Assembly: GCF_029223865.1 (NCBI RefSeq)
Contig: NZ_CP119520.1
Coordinates: 5,146,001 to 5,210,000, forward strand
Reading direction: 5' to 3'
Source of the DNA: Telluria mixta
Lineage (GTDB): Bacteria > Pseudomonadota > Gammaproteobacteria > Burkholderiales > Burkholderiaceae_D
DNA: 64,000 nt
Shown here: positions 44,165 through 54,771 of the stretch, piece after piece
Numbering within the stretch: the first letter of the stretch is position 1
How the letters are laid out: every line of letters begins with the position of its first letter
Program-made: the position numbers and the translations under genes
Notes under the pieces: model-generated
Seen by the model: the letters and a program-made list of their open reading frames with translations, nothing else
Databases searched by the model: none
What the model was told of the DNA's origin: nothing

Positions 44165-44374
44165 ATGGGCATCGTGAATATCGAAGACGAACTGCACGAC
44201 CAGATCCGCAAGGCGAGCACGGTGTCGTGCCGCTCGATCAACGCGCAGGCCGCGTTCTGGGTCCGCATCGGCATGCTGTGCGAGCTGAATCCGACGCAGA
44301 GCTTCAACGAGATCATGGCGCGCGAGCTGAGGGCGGCGGGCGTCGTGCCACAGGCGCTCAAGGTGGCGTCATGA
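44165..44374 (+). CDS. ParD-like antitoxin-family protein
   Basis: This 69-residue protein matches the ParD-like family: an N-terminal beta-strand and helices with MGIVNIEDELHDQIRKAS and SCRSINAQAAFWVRIGMLCE, the ribbon-helix-helix pattern. The second of two adjacent ATGs is chosen because GGAG is then six bases away. No toxin gene follows. Instead the stop overlaps the start of a methionine aminopeptidase gene (ATGA), so the two are translationally coupled. It probably binds DNA and represses its own promoter. Confidence 0.78.
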   Translation: MGIVNIEDELHDQIRKASTVSCRSINAQAAFWVRIGMLCELNPTQSFNEIMARELRAAGVVPQALKVAS

Positions 44375-45138
44375 CGAAGCGGCCGGAGGAGGTCGCGCTG
44401 ATGGCGGCGGCCGGCAAGCTGCTGGCGGACGTGTTCGCACAGCTCGACCGGCTGGATCTCGCCGGCATGTCGACCATGCAGGTGAACGACCTGGTCGACG
44501 ACTTCATCGTGAACACCCTCGGTGCGCGCCCGGCCAGCAAGGGCCAGTACGGCTATGCGTTCGCGCTGAACGCGTCACGCAACGACGTCGTGTGCCACGG
44601 CGTGCCGTCGCCGGCGGAGATCCTGCAGAGCGGGGACATCGTCAACTTCGACATCACGCTGGAAAAGAACGGCTATATCGCCGACTCCAGCAAGACATAC
44701 CTCGTCGGCGAGGTGGCGGCGCCGGCGAAGAAGCTCGTGCAGGTGACGTACGAGGCGATGTGGAAGGGTATCCGCGCCGTGCGTCCCGGCGCGCGGCTCG
44801 GCGACGTGGGCCATGCCATCGAGCGGCATGCGCGCCGCCACGGCTATGCGGTCGTGCGCGAATACTGCGGGCACGGCATCGGGCGCGAGATGCACGAGCC
44901 GCCGCAGGTGCTGCACTGGGGCCGCCCGCAGACGGGCCTCGTGCTGCGCGAAGGGATGGTGTTCACGATCGAGCCGATGCTCAACGCGGGCCGCCACGCC
45001 GTGCGCACCGAGGATGACGGCTGGACGGTGCGTACGTGCGACGGCGCGCTGTCCGCCCAGTTCGAGCATACCGTGGCCGTGACGCGCAACGGCGTGCGCG
45101 TGCTGACCTTGCGGGCCGGGGAAACGATGATGGACTAA
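44371..45138 (+). CDS. map: Type I methionine aminopeptidase
   Basis: This 255-residue enzyme removes N-terminal Met from new proteins. All five metal ligands are visible: the two Asp in NFDIT and ADSSK, His in GHGIGREMHE, Glu in FTIEPM and Glu in AQFEHT. The substrate His is in VVCHGVPS. It has no zinc-finger extension. It is coupled to the ParD-like gene, so it is probably an accessory rather than the housekeeping map, which usually sits beside rpsB. Confidence 0.9.
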   Translation: MTKRPEEVALMAAAGKLLADVFAQLDRLDLAGMSTMQVNDLVDDFIVNTLGARPASKGQYGYAFALNASRNDVVCHGVPSPAEILQSGDIVNFDITLEKNGYIADSSKTYLVGEVAAPAKKLVQVTYEAMWKGIRAVRPGARLGDVGHAIERHARRHGYAVVREYCGHGIGREMHEPPQVLHWGRPQTGLVLREGMVFTIEPMLNAGRHAVRTEDDGWTVRTCDGALSAQFEHTVAVTRNGVRVLTLRAGETMMD

Positions 45139-45231
45139 TACGTTTCCGTGGGTCAATAGACACGTTACAACTTGATTTGTGGAATCTGACGTTTCCTGAT
45201 GTTACTATTCAGGGCTACGTTTGGAGGAAGC

Positions 45232-47277
45232 ATGGTTGTACGCCGGATATTGTTGGGCCTGCTGCTCGTCTGCCAGGCAGCCGTGGTCCAATCCGGCGAA
45301 CCGTATGACGACTTCACCCGCGACTTGACCGTCATCCGCGAAGAGGCCTACGTCATGCCGCGCGCGGCGCTGCACCGGCTGGACGCGTTGCGGCAAACGC
45401 ACACGGGACGCGAACTGGGCCACGTGCTCGTCGCGACGAGCCGCGCGTATTGGTGGCTGAAGGACAAGAATCGCGCCGTCGATGCGGCCCTCGGGGCCGA
45501 GCGGCTCGGCCGCGAACTGCACGACGACGACTTGCTGGCGCGGGCGATGTTGAGCCATGCGTATGCCTTGTCCATGTACGTGCACGACCAGGAAGCCGCG
45601 CGCCGGCTGATCCAGGGGGCCGCCCGGCTCGCGGACGATTCGGCCGACCCGTACCTGAAAACCCAGGCGCTCGTCACGCAGGGACTGCTGGCGGAAGAGG
45701 ATGGCGACACGGCCAGCGGCATCGAATTCGTGACCCGGGCGGTGGACGTCGCGCGGGCCGGCGACGATCCGGACGCGCTGCAGATGGCGCTGCGCGAACA
45801 GGCACGCCTGCTGGCCGGCGTCGGCAAATACACCGACGCGCTGGCGCGCACCGACGAGATGATCGCCGCCGCCCGCGCCCGCGGCATTGCAGGCCAGCTC
45901 GCGCATGCGCGCCTCGCCGAGTACGCGACGGCCGCGCGCACGGGCAATCCGAAGCGGGCGGAGAGCGCGCTGAAGGCCGCGGTAGACCTTCTTCAAAAGC
46001 TCGATGCGCAGGAGCGCCTGGCGGTGCCGCTGGCGAACCTGGCGGAGCTCTACATGCAGAGCCGGCGCTTCGGCGAGGCGGAACGGGCCGCCGCTGCGGC
46101 GCTGCGCATTTCGCGCGCCGTCGGCGACGACTACGGCATCCAGCTCGCCACGTTCGAACTCGGACTCACGCAGATCTACTTCCGCAATATCGCCGAGGGC
46201 AGGGCCATGGCCGACAAGGCGCTCGAGGCGCTCAAGAACGACGACCAGTACGTTCGGATGCTGCTCAACTACGGCCATGCGCTGGGCCAGGTCGGTTTCG
46301 GCGAAGCCGCCCTGACGATCTACGAAAAAGCCGGCTCCGTGTCGCTGGCCGCGTGGCGCAAGGAAAAGCAGTTGTCCTACGAGGCGTTGCAGCGCGCCCG
46401 GGACAACCAGAAGAAGCAGAGCGAACTCGCCGCGCTTCACCACGAGAGCATGCTGAAGGCGGCGGACCTGCAGAACGCCCGGCGCCAGCGCAGCCTGTGG
46501 GTGGCACTGTGCGCGACGGCGGGCGTCGCCATCGTCATGATCGCCTTCCTGTACCGGCGCGTGGCGAAGGCGAACAAATCGCTGCAGCAGAAGAACGAGC
46601 AGCTGTTCCTGCAAAGTACGCGCGATTCGCTGACGGGGCTCTTCAACCGCCACTACTTCTACGAACAGGTCGTGCCGCATCACCACCGCAAGGCGGGCGC
46701 CGCGTCCGAACGGCGCGCCGGCGCGGAAGGGCGCACGGGCGGCGTGTTCCTGCTGATGGATGTCGACCGCTTCAAGTCGATCAACGACACGCTGGGCCAT
46801 GGCGCGGGCGACGTCGTGCTGAAGAACGTGGCGGCCCGGCTCGGCGCCACCTTGCGCGAACAGGATGTTCTGGTGCGCTGGGGCGGCGAGGAATTCCTCG
46901 CCTACCTGCCCGGCATCGGCACGGACGAGGCCCGCCAGGTGTGCGCGCGCGTGCTCGCGGCCGTGGGCGGCACGCCGATCGCCCTGGACGACCGCGCGCT
47001 GAACGTGACGATCTCGATCGGCTTCTGCCCCAAGTCCCTGAACCCGGGCGACGTCGATCCGGACTGGGAGCAACTGGTCCATCTCGCCGACCTGTGCCTG
47101 TACGCGGCCAAGCAGGGCGGGCGCAACCGGGCGGTGGGCATCCTCGACGCCGCCGTGCTGGCGCCGTACGTGATCGCCGCGGCGGATGCGGACCTGACGC
47201 GGGCGGCCGCGGACGGCGTGCTCGCGCTGGCGACCGTCATGGGGCCGGCCGCGCCGCCGGTCCGGGCGGCCGCCTGA
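45232..47277 (+). CDS. TPR-containing diguanylate cyclase (GGDEF), exported sensor
   Basis: This 681-residue protein has a signal peptide or N-terminal anchor, a long TPR-like helical sensor (about 30-400), a coiled coil and a single membrane helix (about 423-441, LWVALCATAGVAIVMIAFLY). A cytoplasmic GGDEF domain (about 465-650) follows. The active site is GGEEF, and RxxD five residues before it (REQD) is an intact inhibitory site, so it should make cyclic di-GMP with feedback control. GGAGG precedes the ATG at 45232. Confidence 0.88.
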   Translation: MVVRRILLGLLLVCQAAVVQSGEPYDDFTRDLTVIREEAYVMPRAALHRLDALRQTHTGRELGHVLVATSRAYWWLKDKNRAVDAALGAERLGRELHDDDLLARAMLSHAYALSMYVHDQEAARRLIQGAARLADDSADPYLKTQALVTQGLLAEEDGDTASGIEFVTRAVDVARAGDDPDALQMALREQARLLAGVGKYTDALARTDEMIAAARARGIAGQLAHARLAEYATAARTGNPKRAESALKAAVDLLQKLDAQERLAVPLANLAELYMQSRRFGEAERAAAAALRISRAVGDDYGIQLATFELGLTQIYFRNIAEGRAMADKALEALKNDDQYVRMLLNYGHALGQVGFGEAALTIYEKAGSVSLAAWRKEKQLSYEALQRARDNQKKQSELAALHHESMLKAADLQNARRQRSLWVALCATAGVAIVMIAFLYRRVAKANKSLQQKNEQLFLQSTRDSLTGLFNRHYFYEQVVPHHHRKAGAASERRAGAEGRTGGVFLLMDVDRFKSINDTLGHGAGDVVLKNVAARLGATLREQDVLVRWGGEEFLAYLPGIGTDEARQVCARVLAAVGGTPIALDDRALNVTISIGFCPKSLNPGDVDPDWEQLVHLADLCLYAAKQGGRNRAVGILDAAVLAPYVIAAADADLTRAAADGVLALATVMGPAAPPVRAAA

Positions 47278-47286
47278 CTGCCGTCG

Positions 47287-48192
47287 TCAGGACTCCCAAT
47301 ATCCCGCCGTGTTGTACACCGCCTTCAGGTGGTCGATGAAGTGCCGGATCTTCGCCGGTAAATAGCGCTGCTGCGGGAACACGGCCTGGATCGGGTAGTT
47401 CCCGACCGCGTAGTCGTCCAGCACCGTCACGAGTTCCCCGCGTTTCAGCTCGGCCTGGATCTCCCACGTGGAGCGCCAGCCGATGCCCAATCCCTGTTTC
47501 ACCCAGTCGAACAACAGCTCGCCGTCGTTGCACGCGAGGTCGCCGTCCACGCGCACGGCGAACAGCTTGCCGTCGCGCTGGAACGTCCAGCCGCGCTGCT
47601 GGCCGCCCTGCAGGTTGAAGGCGAGGCAGTTGTGGCGCGCGAGATCTTCCGGTGCGCGCGGCACGCCGTTGCGCTCGAAGTAGTCGGGCGTGCCGCACAC
47701 GACGCGCCGGTTCGGGAACAGCGGAATCGCGACGTAGTTCGGGTCCGTCACCTCGCCGATGCGGATCGACATGTCGTAGCCTTCGCGCACGAGGTCCACG
47801 ACGCTGTCCGTGAAGTTGAACGACATCTTGAGTTCCGTGTGGATGGCGCGGAAGGCGGGCGCGTGCGGCGCCACGTGCTTGCGGCCGAACGCGGCCGGCG
47901 CCGACACCACCAGGTGGCCGCGCACCGTGCTGCGGCCCGCGCTGATGCTGTTTTCCGTGATGTCGAAATCGCGCAGCAGCTGGCGGCACGGTTCGATGAA
48001 TTGTTCGCCCAGCGCCGTCAGCGTCAGGCCGCGCGTCGAGCGGTGCATCAGGCGCACGCCGAGACGTTTTTCGAGACCGTCCAGGCGGCGGCCCATGACG
48101 ACGGGCGTCACGCCTTCCGCCAGGGCGGCGCCGGCGAAACTGCCCTTTTCGGTGATGAGTACGAAACTGCGTATTTCGGTGTAGCGGTCCAT
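47287..48192 (-). CDS. LysR-family regulator divergent from gcl
   Basis: This 301-residue LysR protein begins MDRYTEIRSFVLITEKGSFA, with the wHTH at residues 1-60; its effector domain is of the CrgA/DsdC-like aromatic/organic-acid group (FNFTDSVVDLVREGYDMSIRIG). It is divergent from the glyoxylate operon across 124 bp and is its likely regulator. The start at 48192 gives the family's usual N-terminus; an ATG 18 bases upstream lacks a ribosome site. Confidence 0.85.
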   Translation of the reverse strand: MDRYTEIRSFVLITEKGSFAGAALAEGVTPVVMGRRLDGLEKRLGVRLMHRSTRGLTLTALGEQFIEPCRQLLRDFDITENSISAGRSTVRGHLVVSAPAAFGRKHVAPHAPAFRAIHTELKMSFNFTDSVVDLVREGYDMSIRIGEVTDPNYVAIPLFPNRRVVCGTPDYFERNGVPRAPEDLARHNCLAFNLQGGQQRGWTFQRDGKLFAVRVDGDLACNDGELLFDWVKQGLGIGWRSTWEIQAELKRGELVTVLDDYAVGNYPIQAVFPQQRYLPAKIRHFIDHLKAVYNTAGYWES

Positions 48193-48209
48193 GCCTTTTA
48201 TCCCATTCA

Positions 48210-48222
48210 ATACTTAAAGTAT
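48210..48222. promoter_or_regulatory. Palindrome ATACTTAAAGTAT in the lysR-gcl region
   Basis: A perfect 13-bp palindrome (6-bp arms, one-base centre) lies 18 bases before the LysR start and about 95 before gcl. It is the best candidate operator for the divergent pair. Confidence 0.45.
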
Positions 48223-48316
48223 CGACAGAGCCGATAATAGCAGCAATTCAACTTGCCGTGGGTTATGGCTATGCTGGGTCATCAGTCCAAGACTAACCAT
48301 AGCAACGGAGGAGAAC

Positions 48317-50086
<1,770 letters not shown>

Positions 50087-50101
50087 AGCAAGGAGAAAGA
50101 C

Positions 50102-50893
50102 ATGCCACGATTTGCTGCCAACCTGACCATGCTGTTCAACGAACTGCCGTTCCTCGACCGCTTCGAAGCGGCGCGCGATGCGGGGTTCAAGGGCGTCGAA
50201 TACCTGTTCCCGTACGGCTTCGAAAAGGAGGCGCTGGCGGAACGCCTGCAGGAATTCGGCCTCACGCAGGTCCTGCACAACCTGCCGGCCGGCGACTGGG
50301 ACAAGGGTGAGCGCGGCATCGCCGTGCTGCCGGGCCGCGAGGCCGAGTTCCGCGAGGGCGTCGCCCGCGCCATCGACTACGCGAAAGCGCTGAACTGCCG
50401 CCAGCTGAACTGCCTGGTGGGCATCGCGCCGGCCGGCGTCGACGAAGGCACCGTGCGCCGCACCCTCGTCGAGAACCTGCGCTACGCGGCGACGCAGCTG
50501 AAGCAGGCCGGCATCCGCCTGCTGATCGAGCCGATCAACACGTACGACATTCCGGGCTTCTACCTGAACACGACGCAGCAGGCGCTGGACCTGATCGACT
50601 CGGTCGGCGCGGACAACCTGTTCGTCCAGTACGACGTCTACCACGCCCAGCGCACGGAAGGCGAGCTGGCGAAGACGGTCGAGAAGCACCTGGCCCGCAT
50701 CGCGCACATCCAGGTTGCGGACAACCCTGGCCGCAACGAGCCGGGCACGGGCGAGATCAACTACCCGTTCCTGTTCAAACACCTCGACCGCATCGGCTAC
50801 GACGGCTGGATCGGCTGCGAATACAAGCCCGCCGCCGACACCCGCGCGGGCCTGGACTGGATCGCCAATTTCGCCGCTCAATTGGCCAACTAA
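50102..50893 (+). CDS. hyi: Hydroxypyruvate isomerase
   Basis: This 263-residue TIM-barrel isomerase interconverts hydroxypyruvate and tartronate semialdehyde. Family marks are FAANLTMLFNELPFLDRF at the N-terminus, LLIEPINTYDIPGFYL (metal-binding Glu near 143) and WIGCEYKPAADT (Glu near 240). AAGGAG precedes the start, 15 bp after gcl. Confidence 0.93.
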   Translation: MPRFAANLTMLFNELPFLDRFEAARDAGFKGVEYLFPYGFEKEALAERLQEFGLTQVLHNLPAGDWDKGERGIAVLPGREAEFREGVARAIDYAKALNCRQLNCLVGIAPAGVDEGTVRRTLVENLRYAATQLKQAGIRLLIEPINTYDIPGFYLNTTQQALDLIDSVGADNLFVQYDVYHAQRTEGELAKTVEKHLARIAHIQVADNPGRNEPGTGEINYPFLFKHLDRIGYDGWIGCEYKPAADTRAGLDWIANFAAQLAN

Positions 50894-50916
50894 GCAATAC
50901 ACGAAGGAGACACATC

Positions 50917-51801
50917 ATGGCAAACATCGGATTCATCGGCCTGGGCATCATGGGTGCCCCGATGGCGGGACACCTCATCAACGACGGCCACACACTGTTC
51001 ACCAACACCGTCGGCCCGACCCCGTCGGCCCTCGTCGAAGCAGGCGCCCGCGTGTGCCTGAACGGCGCCGAAGTGGCGGCGCAGGCGGACATCATCTTCG
51101 TCATGGTCCCGGACACCCCGCAGGTGGACGAGGTCCTGTTCGGCAAGGACGGCGTCGCCTCGGCCCTGACCGCCGGCAAGATCGTCGTCGACATGAGCTC
51201 GATCTCACCGGTCGCCACGAAGGATTTCGCCCGCCGCATCAATGCGCTGGGCTGCGAATACCTGGATGCGCCGGTGTCGGGCGGCGAAGTGGGCGCCAAG
51301 GCCGCGAGCCTGACCATCATGGTCGGCGGCAGCGAGGCGGCATTCGCGACGGTCAAGCCGCTGTTCGAAAAGATGGGCAAGAACATCACGCTCGTCGGCG
51401 GCAACGGCGACGGCCAGATCACCAAGGTCGCGAACCAGATCATCGTGGCGCTGACGATCGAAGCCGTCGGCGAGGCGCTGCTGCTGGCCGCCAAGGCCGG
51501 CGCCGATCCGGCCCGCGTCCGCGAGGCGCTGATGGGTGGTTTCGCCAACTCCCGCATCCTCGAAGTGCATGGCGAACGCATGGTCAAGCGCACGTTCGCG
51601 CCGGGCTTCCGCATCGACCTGCACCGCAAGGACCTGAACCTGGCGCTGACCACCGGCCGCCAGTTGGGCGTCGCGCTGCCGAACACCGCCACCGCGCAGG
51701 AACTGTTCAACACCTGCGCCGCGCACGAAGGCGGCAGCTGGGACCACTCGGCGATGGTGCGCGCGCTGGAGATCATGTCGAACTTCGAGATCGGTTCGTA
51801 G
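50917..51801 (+). CDS. glxR: 2-hydroxy-3-oxopropionate (tartronate semialdehyde) reductase
   Basis: This 294-residue beta-hydroxyacid dehydrogenase has the NAD(P) motif GFIGLGIMGAPMAGHL at 4-19, the substrate motif DAPVSGGEVGAK near 115, and the catalytic Lys in KVANQIIVALTIEAVGEAL near 170. It reduces tartronate semialdehyde to D-glycerate. GGAG precedes the start. A repeat element begins at its stop codon. Confidence 0.93.
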   Translation: MANIGFIGLGIMGAPMAGHLINDGHTLFTNTVGPTPSALVEAGARVCLNGAEVAAQADIIFVMVPDTPQVDEVLFGKDGVASALTAGKIVVDMSSISPVATKDFARRINALGCEYLDAPVSGGEVGAKAASLTIMVGGSEAAFATVKPLFEKMGKNITLVGGNGDGQITKVANQIIVALTIEAVGEALLLAAKAGADPARVREALMGGFANSRILEVHGERMVKRTFAPGFRIDLHRKDLNLALTTGRQLGVALPNTATAQELFNTCAAHEGGSWDHSAMVRALEIMSNFEIGS

Positions 51802-51905
51802 GGTGGGCACCACGTGCCCACGCGTTCAACCGGCTCGGGCACGGACGAACACTACGGCCATTCACGGTCTGGTTGAACGCGTGGGCGGAGAACCGCCCAC
51901 CCTAC
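51798..51905. repeat. REP/BIME-like inverted pair between glxR and glycerate kinase
   Basis: Two copies of a GTAGGGTGGGC...GCCCACGCGTTCAACC unit face each other: 51798-51831 and, inverted, 51871-51905. GTAGGGTGGGC matches GCCCACCCTAC and GCCCACGCGTTCAACC matches GGTTGAACGCGTGGGC exactly. Each copy also folds on itself through GTGGGC/GCCCAC. This is the form of a REP-type dispersed element; it overlaps the glxR stop codon. Confidence 0.7.
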
Positions 51906-51954
51906 AAAAGCCGTCCGATTCGAGGCGGCACTCGGGAACCAAATGGAGACAACG

Positions 51955-53220
51955 ATGACTACGATGACCCCACGCGAACTGCTGGCCAGCATGTTCACCG
52001 CCGCCGTCGACGCGGCCCAGCCCGCGCTGTGCATCCCGCGCAACCTGCCGGCGCCACCGAAGGGCCGCACGGTGGTGATCGGCGCCGGCAAGGCGTCCGC
52101 CGCGATGGCGCAGGCGCTGGAACGCAGCTGGGCAGGGCCCTTGTCGGGCCTCGTCGTCACGCGCTACGGCTACGCCGTGCCGTGCGAGCGCATCGAAATC
52201 GTCGAAGCCGCCCATCCGGTCCCCGATGCCGCCGGCCGCGAAGCCGCCCAGCGCATGCTGCGCACGGTGCGCGGCCTGTCGGCGGACGACCTCGTGATCT
52301 GCCTGATCTCCGGCGGCGGCTCCGCACTGCTGCCGCTGCCGGGCGAGGGCGTCACGCTGGAAGACAAGCAGGCGATCAACCGCGCGCTGCTCGCCTCCGG
52401 CGCCAGCATCACCGAAATGAATTGCGTGCGCCGCCACCTGTCCGCCATCAAGGGCGGACGGCTGGCCGCGGCCTGCCACCCGGCGCGCGTGGTCAACCTC
52501 CTGATTTCCGATGTCCCGGGCGACAACCCGATGGACATCGCTTCCGGTCCCACGGTGGCCGACCCGACGACCTGCGCGGATGCGCTGGAAGTCGTGCGCC
52601 GCTACGGGATCGACCTGCCGGCGGGCGCGCGCCGCCTGCTGGAATCCGGCGATGGCGAGACGGTCAAGCCGGGCAACCGCCGCCTGGAACATGTCGAAAC
52701 GCACATCGTCGCATCGCCGCAGATGGCGCTGGAGGCCGCGGCGGAAGTCGCGCGCAAGGCCGGCGTGACGCCGCTGATCCTCGGCGACAGCATCGAAGGC
52801 GAGGCGCGCGACGTGGCCAAGGTCATGGCCGGCATCGCCCTGCAGGCGCGCCGCCACGGCCAGCCGGTCGCGGGACCGTGCGTGCTGCTGTCCGGCGGCG
52901 AGACGACCGTCACCATCCGCGGCAACGGCCGCGGGGGCCGCAACGTTGAATTCCTGCTGGCGCTCGCCGTCGCGCTGGACGGCGCGCCGGACATCCACGC
53001 ACTGGCCGGGGACACCGACGGCGTCGACGGCGCCGAGGAAATCGCCGGCGCGTTCGTCACGCCGGACACGCTGGCCCGCGGCTGGGAACGCGGCCTGCCG
53101 CCGCGCGCGAGCCTCGAGAACAACGATGCGCACACGTTTTTCCGGGCGCTGGGCGATTCCCTGATCACGGGGCCCACGCTGACCAACGTGAACGACTTCC
53201 GCGCGATCTACGTGGCCTGA
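51955..53220 (+). CDS. Glycerate 2-kinase (MOFRL family, GckA/TtuD)
   Basis: This 421-residue kinase phosphorylates D-glycerate to 2-phosphoglycerate. Family marks are VIGAGKASAAMAQALE near residue 44, SGGGSALLPLPGEG, the SDVPGDNPMDIASGPT block near 187, and the C-terminal MOFRL domain with LLSGGETTVTIRGNGRGGRN and LAGDTDGVDGAEE. The ATG at 51955 is chosen because GGAG is six bases upstream. A repeat element and 153 bp separate it from glxR. Confidence 0.92.
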   Translation: MTTMTPRELLASMFTAAVDAAQPALCIPRNLPAPPKGRTVVIGAGKASAAMAQALERSWAGPLSGLVVTRYGYAVPCERIEIVEAAHPVPDAAGREAAQRMLRTVRGLSADDLVICLISGGGSALLPLPGEGVTLEDKQAINRALLASGASITEMNCVRRHLSAIKGGRLAAACHPARVVNLLISDVPGDNPMDIASGPTVADPTTCADALEVVRRYGIDLPAGARRLLESGDGETVKPGNRRLEHVETHIVASPQMALEAAAEVARKAGVTPLILGDSIEGEARDVAKVMAGIALQARRHGQPVAGPCVLLSGGETTVTIRGNGRGGRNVEFLLALAVALDGAPDIHALAGDTDGVDGAEEIAGAFVTPDTLARGWERGLPPRASLENNDAHTFFRALGDSLITGPTLTNVNDFRAIYVA

Positions 53221-53251
53221 CCGCGCCCGCGAAAGAAAGACTTCCCTTTAG

Positions 53252-53287
53252 CGGGTGCGCCGCGGCGGCGGCGTACCCGTTTTTTTT
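53252..53287 (+). terminator. Strong intrinsic terminator directly before pyk
   Basis: A 12-bp stem (53252-53263 with 53268-53279, one G-U pair) with a four-base loop is followed by eight T. It lies 31 bp after the glycerate kinase stop, and its T-run ends just before AAGG, the pyk ribosome site, leaving only 12 bases to the pyk ATG. Confidence 0.88.
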
Positions 53288-53299
53288 AAGGATTAACCC

Positions 53300-54730
53300 A
53301 TGCTACGCCAACGTCGTGCCCGCATCCTGGCCACCCTCGGCCCCTCCAGTTCCACCCCCGATCAAATCTACGCGCTGGCACTGGCCGGCGCCGACGTCTT
53401 CCGCCTCAACTTCAGTCACGGCAGCCACGACGACCACGCCGCGCGCTACAACATCATCCGCAGCGTCGAGCGCGACATCGGCCGGCCCATCGGCGTGCTG
53501 ATGGACTTGCAGGGACCGAAGCTGCGCGTAGGCCGCATGGCCGGCGGCAAAGCCATGCTCGAAACGGGCAGCCGCTTCCGCCTCGACCTCGACGCGCTTG
53601 ACGGCGACGCCACCCGCGCCGGCATGCCGCATCCGGAGATCTTCGCCGCGCTGCGCCCCGGCACCGACCTGCTGCTGGACGACGGGAAGCTGCGCCTGCG
53701 CGTGGACGCCTGCGGTCCCGACTTCGCCGAGACGACCGTGATGGCCGGCGGCGCGCTGTCCGACCGCAAGGGCGTCAACGTGCCCGGCGTGGTGCTGCCG
53801 ATCTCGCCGCTGACCCCCAAGGACCGCGCCGACCTCGCATTCGGCCTGGAACTGGGCGTGGACTGGGTCGCGCTGTCGTTCGTGCAGCGCCCCGAGGACA
53901 TCGTCGAGGCGAGGAGCCTGATCGGCGACCGTGCGTGGATCATGGCCAAGCTGGAAAAGCCGGCCGCGATCGACGCGCTGGACGGCATCGTGCAGCTTTC
54001 CGACGGCATCATGGTCGCGCGGGGCGATCTGGGCGTGGAACTCCCGCCGCAACAGGTGCCGGTGCTGCAGCGTCGCATCGTGCATGCGGCGCGCGCGGCC
54101 GGCCGCCCGGTCGTCGTCGCCACGCAGATGCTGGAATCGATGACGGCCGCGCCGGTGCCCACGCGGGCGGAAGTGTCGGACGTGGCCACCGCCATCTACG
54201 AAGGCGCGGACGCCGTCATGCTGTCGGCCGAATCCGCATCCGGCCAGTACCCGGTGCAATCCGTGGCCGTGATGGACAACGTGATCCGCGAAGTGGAGCA
54301 GGACCCGCGCTGGCGTGAAGGCCTCGATGCGAGCCACAAGCCGGCCGACAAGACGACGGCGGACGCCATCTGCTGCGCGCTGCGCCGCGTGACGAACCTT
54401 CTCGCGCCCGCCGCCACCGTGACGTACACCGCGAGCGGCGCGACATGCCTGCGCGCGAGCCGCGAGCGTCCTGTCGCGCCCATCCTCGCGCTGACGCCGA
54501 AGACGGCCATCGCGCGCAGGCTGGCGCTCGTGTGGGGCGTGCACCCGGTGCCGTTCGAGGAAGCGGAAGGCTTCGACCGCATGGTGGCGGACGGCGTCGC
54601 GGCCGCACGCTTCCACGGCCTGGCGGACGCGGGCGACGACGTCGTCGTGGTGGCCGGCTTCCCGTCCGGGCGTCCGGGCCGCACGAACCTGCTGCATGTC
54701 GTGCGCGTGGGCGAAGAACCGGCTGTGTGA
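53300..54730 (+). CDS. pyk: Pyruvate kinase
   Basis: This 476-residue enzyme makes pyruvate and ATP from PEP. Family marks are ATLGPSS at residue 11, LNFSHGSHDDH near 35, the MAKLEKPAAIDALDGIV site with catalytic Lys near 215, VARGDLGVELPPQQVP, and ATQMLESMTAAPVPTRAEVSD. It completes glycerate to pyruvate after enolase. AAGGATT precedes the ATG. Since a terminator ends right before it, expression must rely on read-through/antitermination or on a promoter inside the previous gene. Confidence 0.94.
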   Translation: MLRQRRARILATLGPSSSTPDQIYALALAGADVFRLNFSHGSHDDHAARYNIIRSVERDIGRPIGVLMDLQGPKLRVGRMAGGKAMLETGSRFRLDLDALDGDATRAGMPHPEIFAALRPGTDLLLDDGKLRLRVDACGPDFAETTVMAGGALSDRKGVNVPGVVLPISPLTPKDRADLAFGLELGVDWVALSFVQRPEDIVEARSLIGDRAWIMAKLEKPAAIDALDGIVQLSDGIMVARGDLGVELPPQQVPVLQRRIVHAARAAGRPVVVATQMLESMTAAPVPTRAEVSDVATAIYEGADAVMLSAESASGQYPVQSVAVMDNVIREVEQDPRWREGLDASHKPADKTTADAICCALRRVTNLLAPAATVTYTASGATCLRASRERPVAPILALTPKTAIARRLALVWGVHPVPFEEAEGFDRMVADGVAAARFHGLADAGDDVVVVAGFPSGRPGRTNLLHVVRVGEEPAV

Positions 54731-54771
54731 TGATCTGGTAACGTAGCGTTTTGTCCACTCAGGAGAAACGC

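Noticed and set aside
44162..45138. Classical ParDE toxin-antitoxin module
   Set aside because: No ParE/RelE-like toxin follows; the downstream gene has every metal ligand of methionine aminopeptidase.
50715..52949. A 744-codon plus-strand open frame across hyi, glxR and glycerate kinase
   Set aside because: An off-frame shadow, Arg/Pro-rich with no domain; the three recognised genes account for the region.
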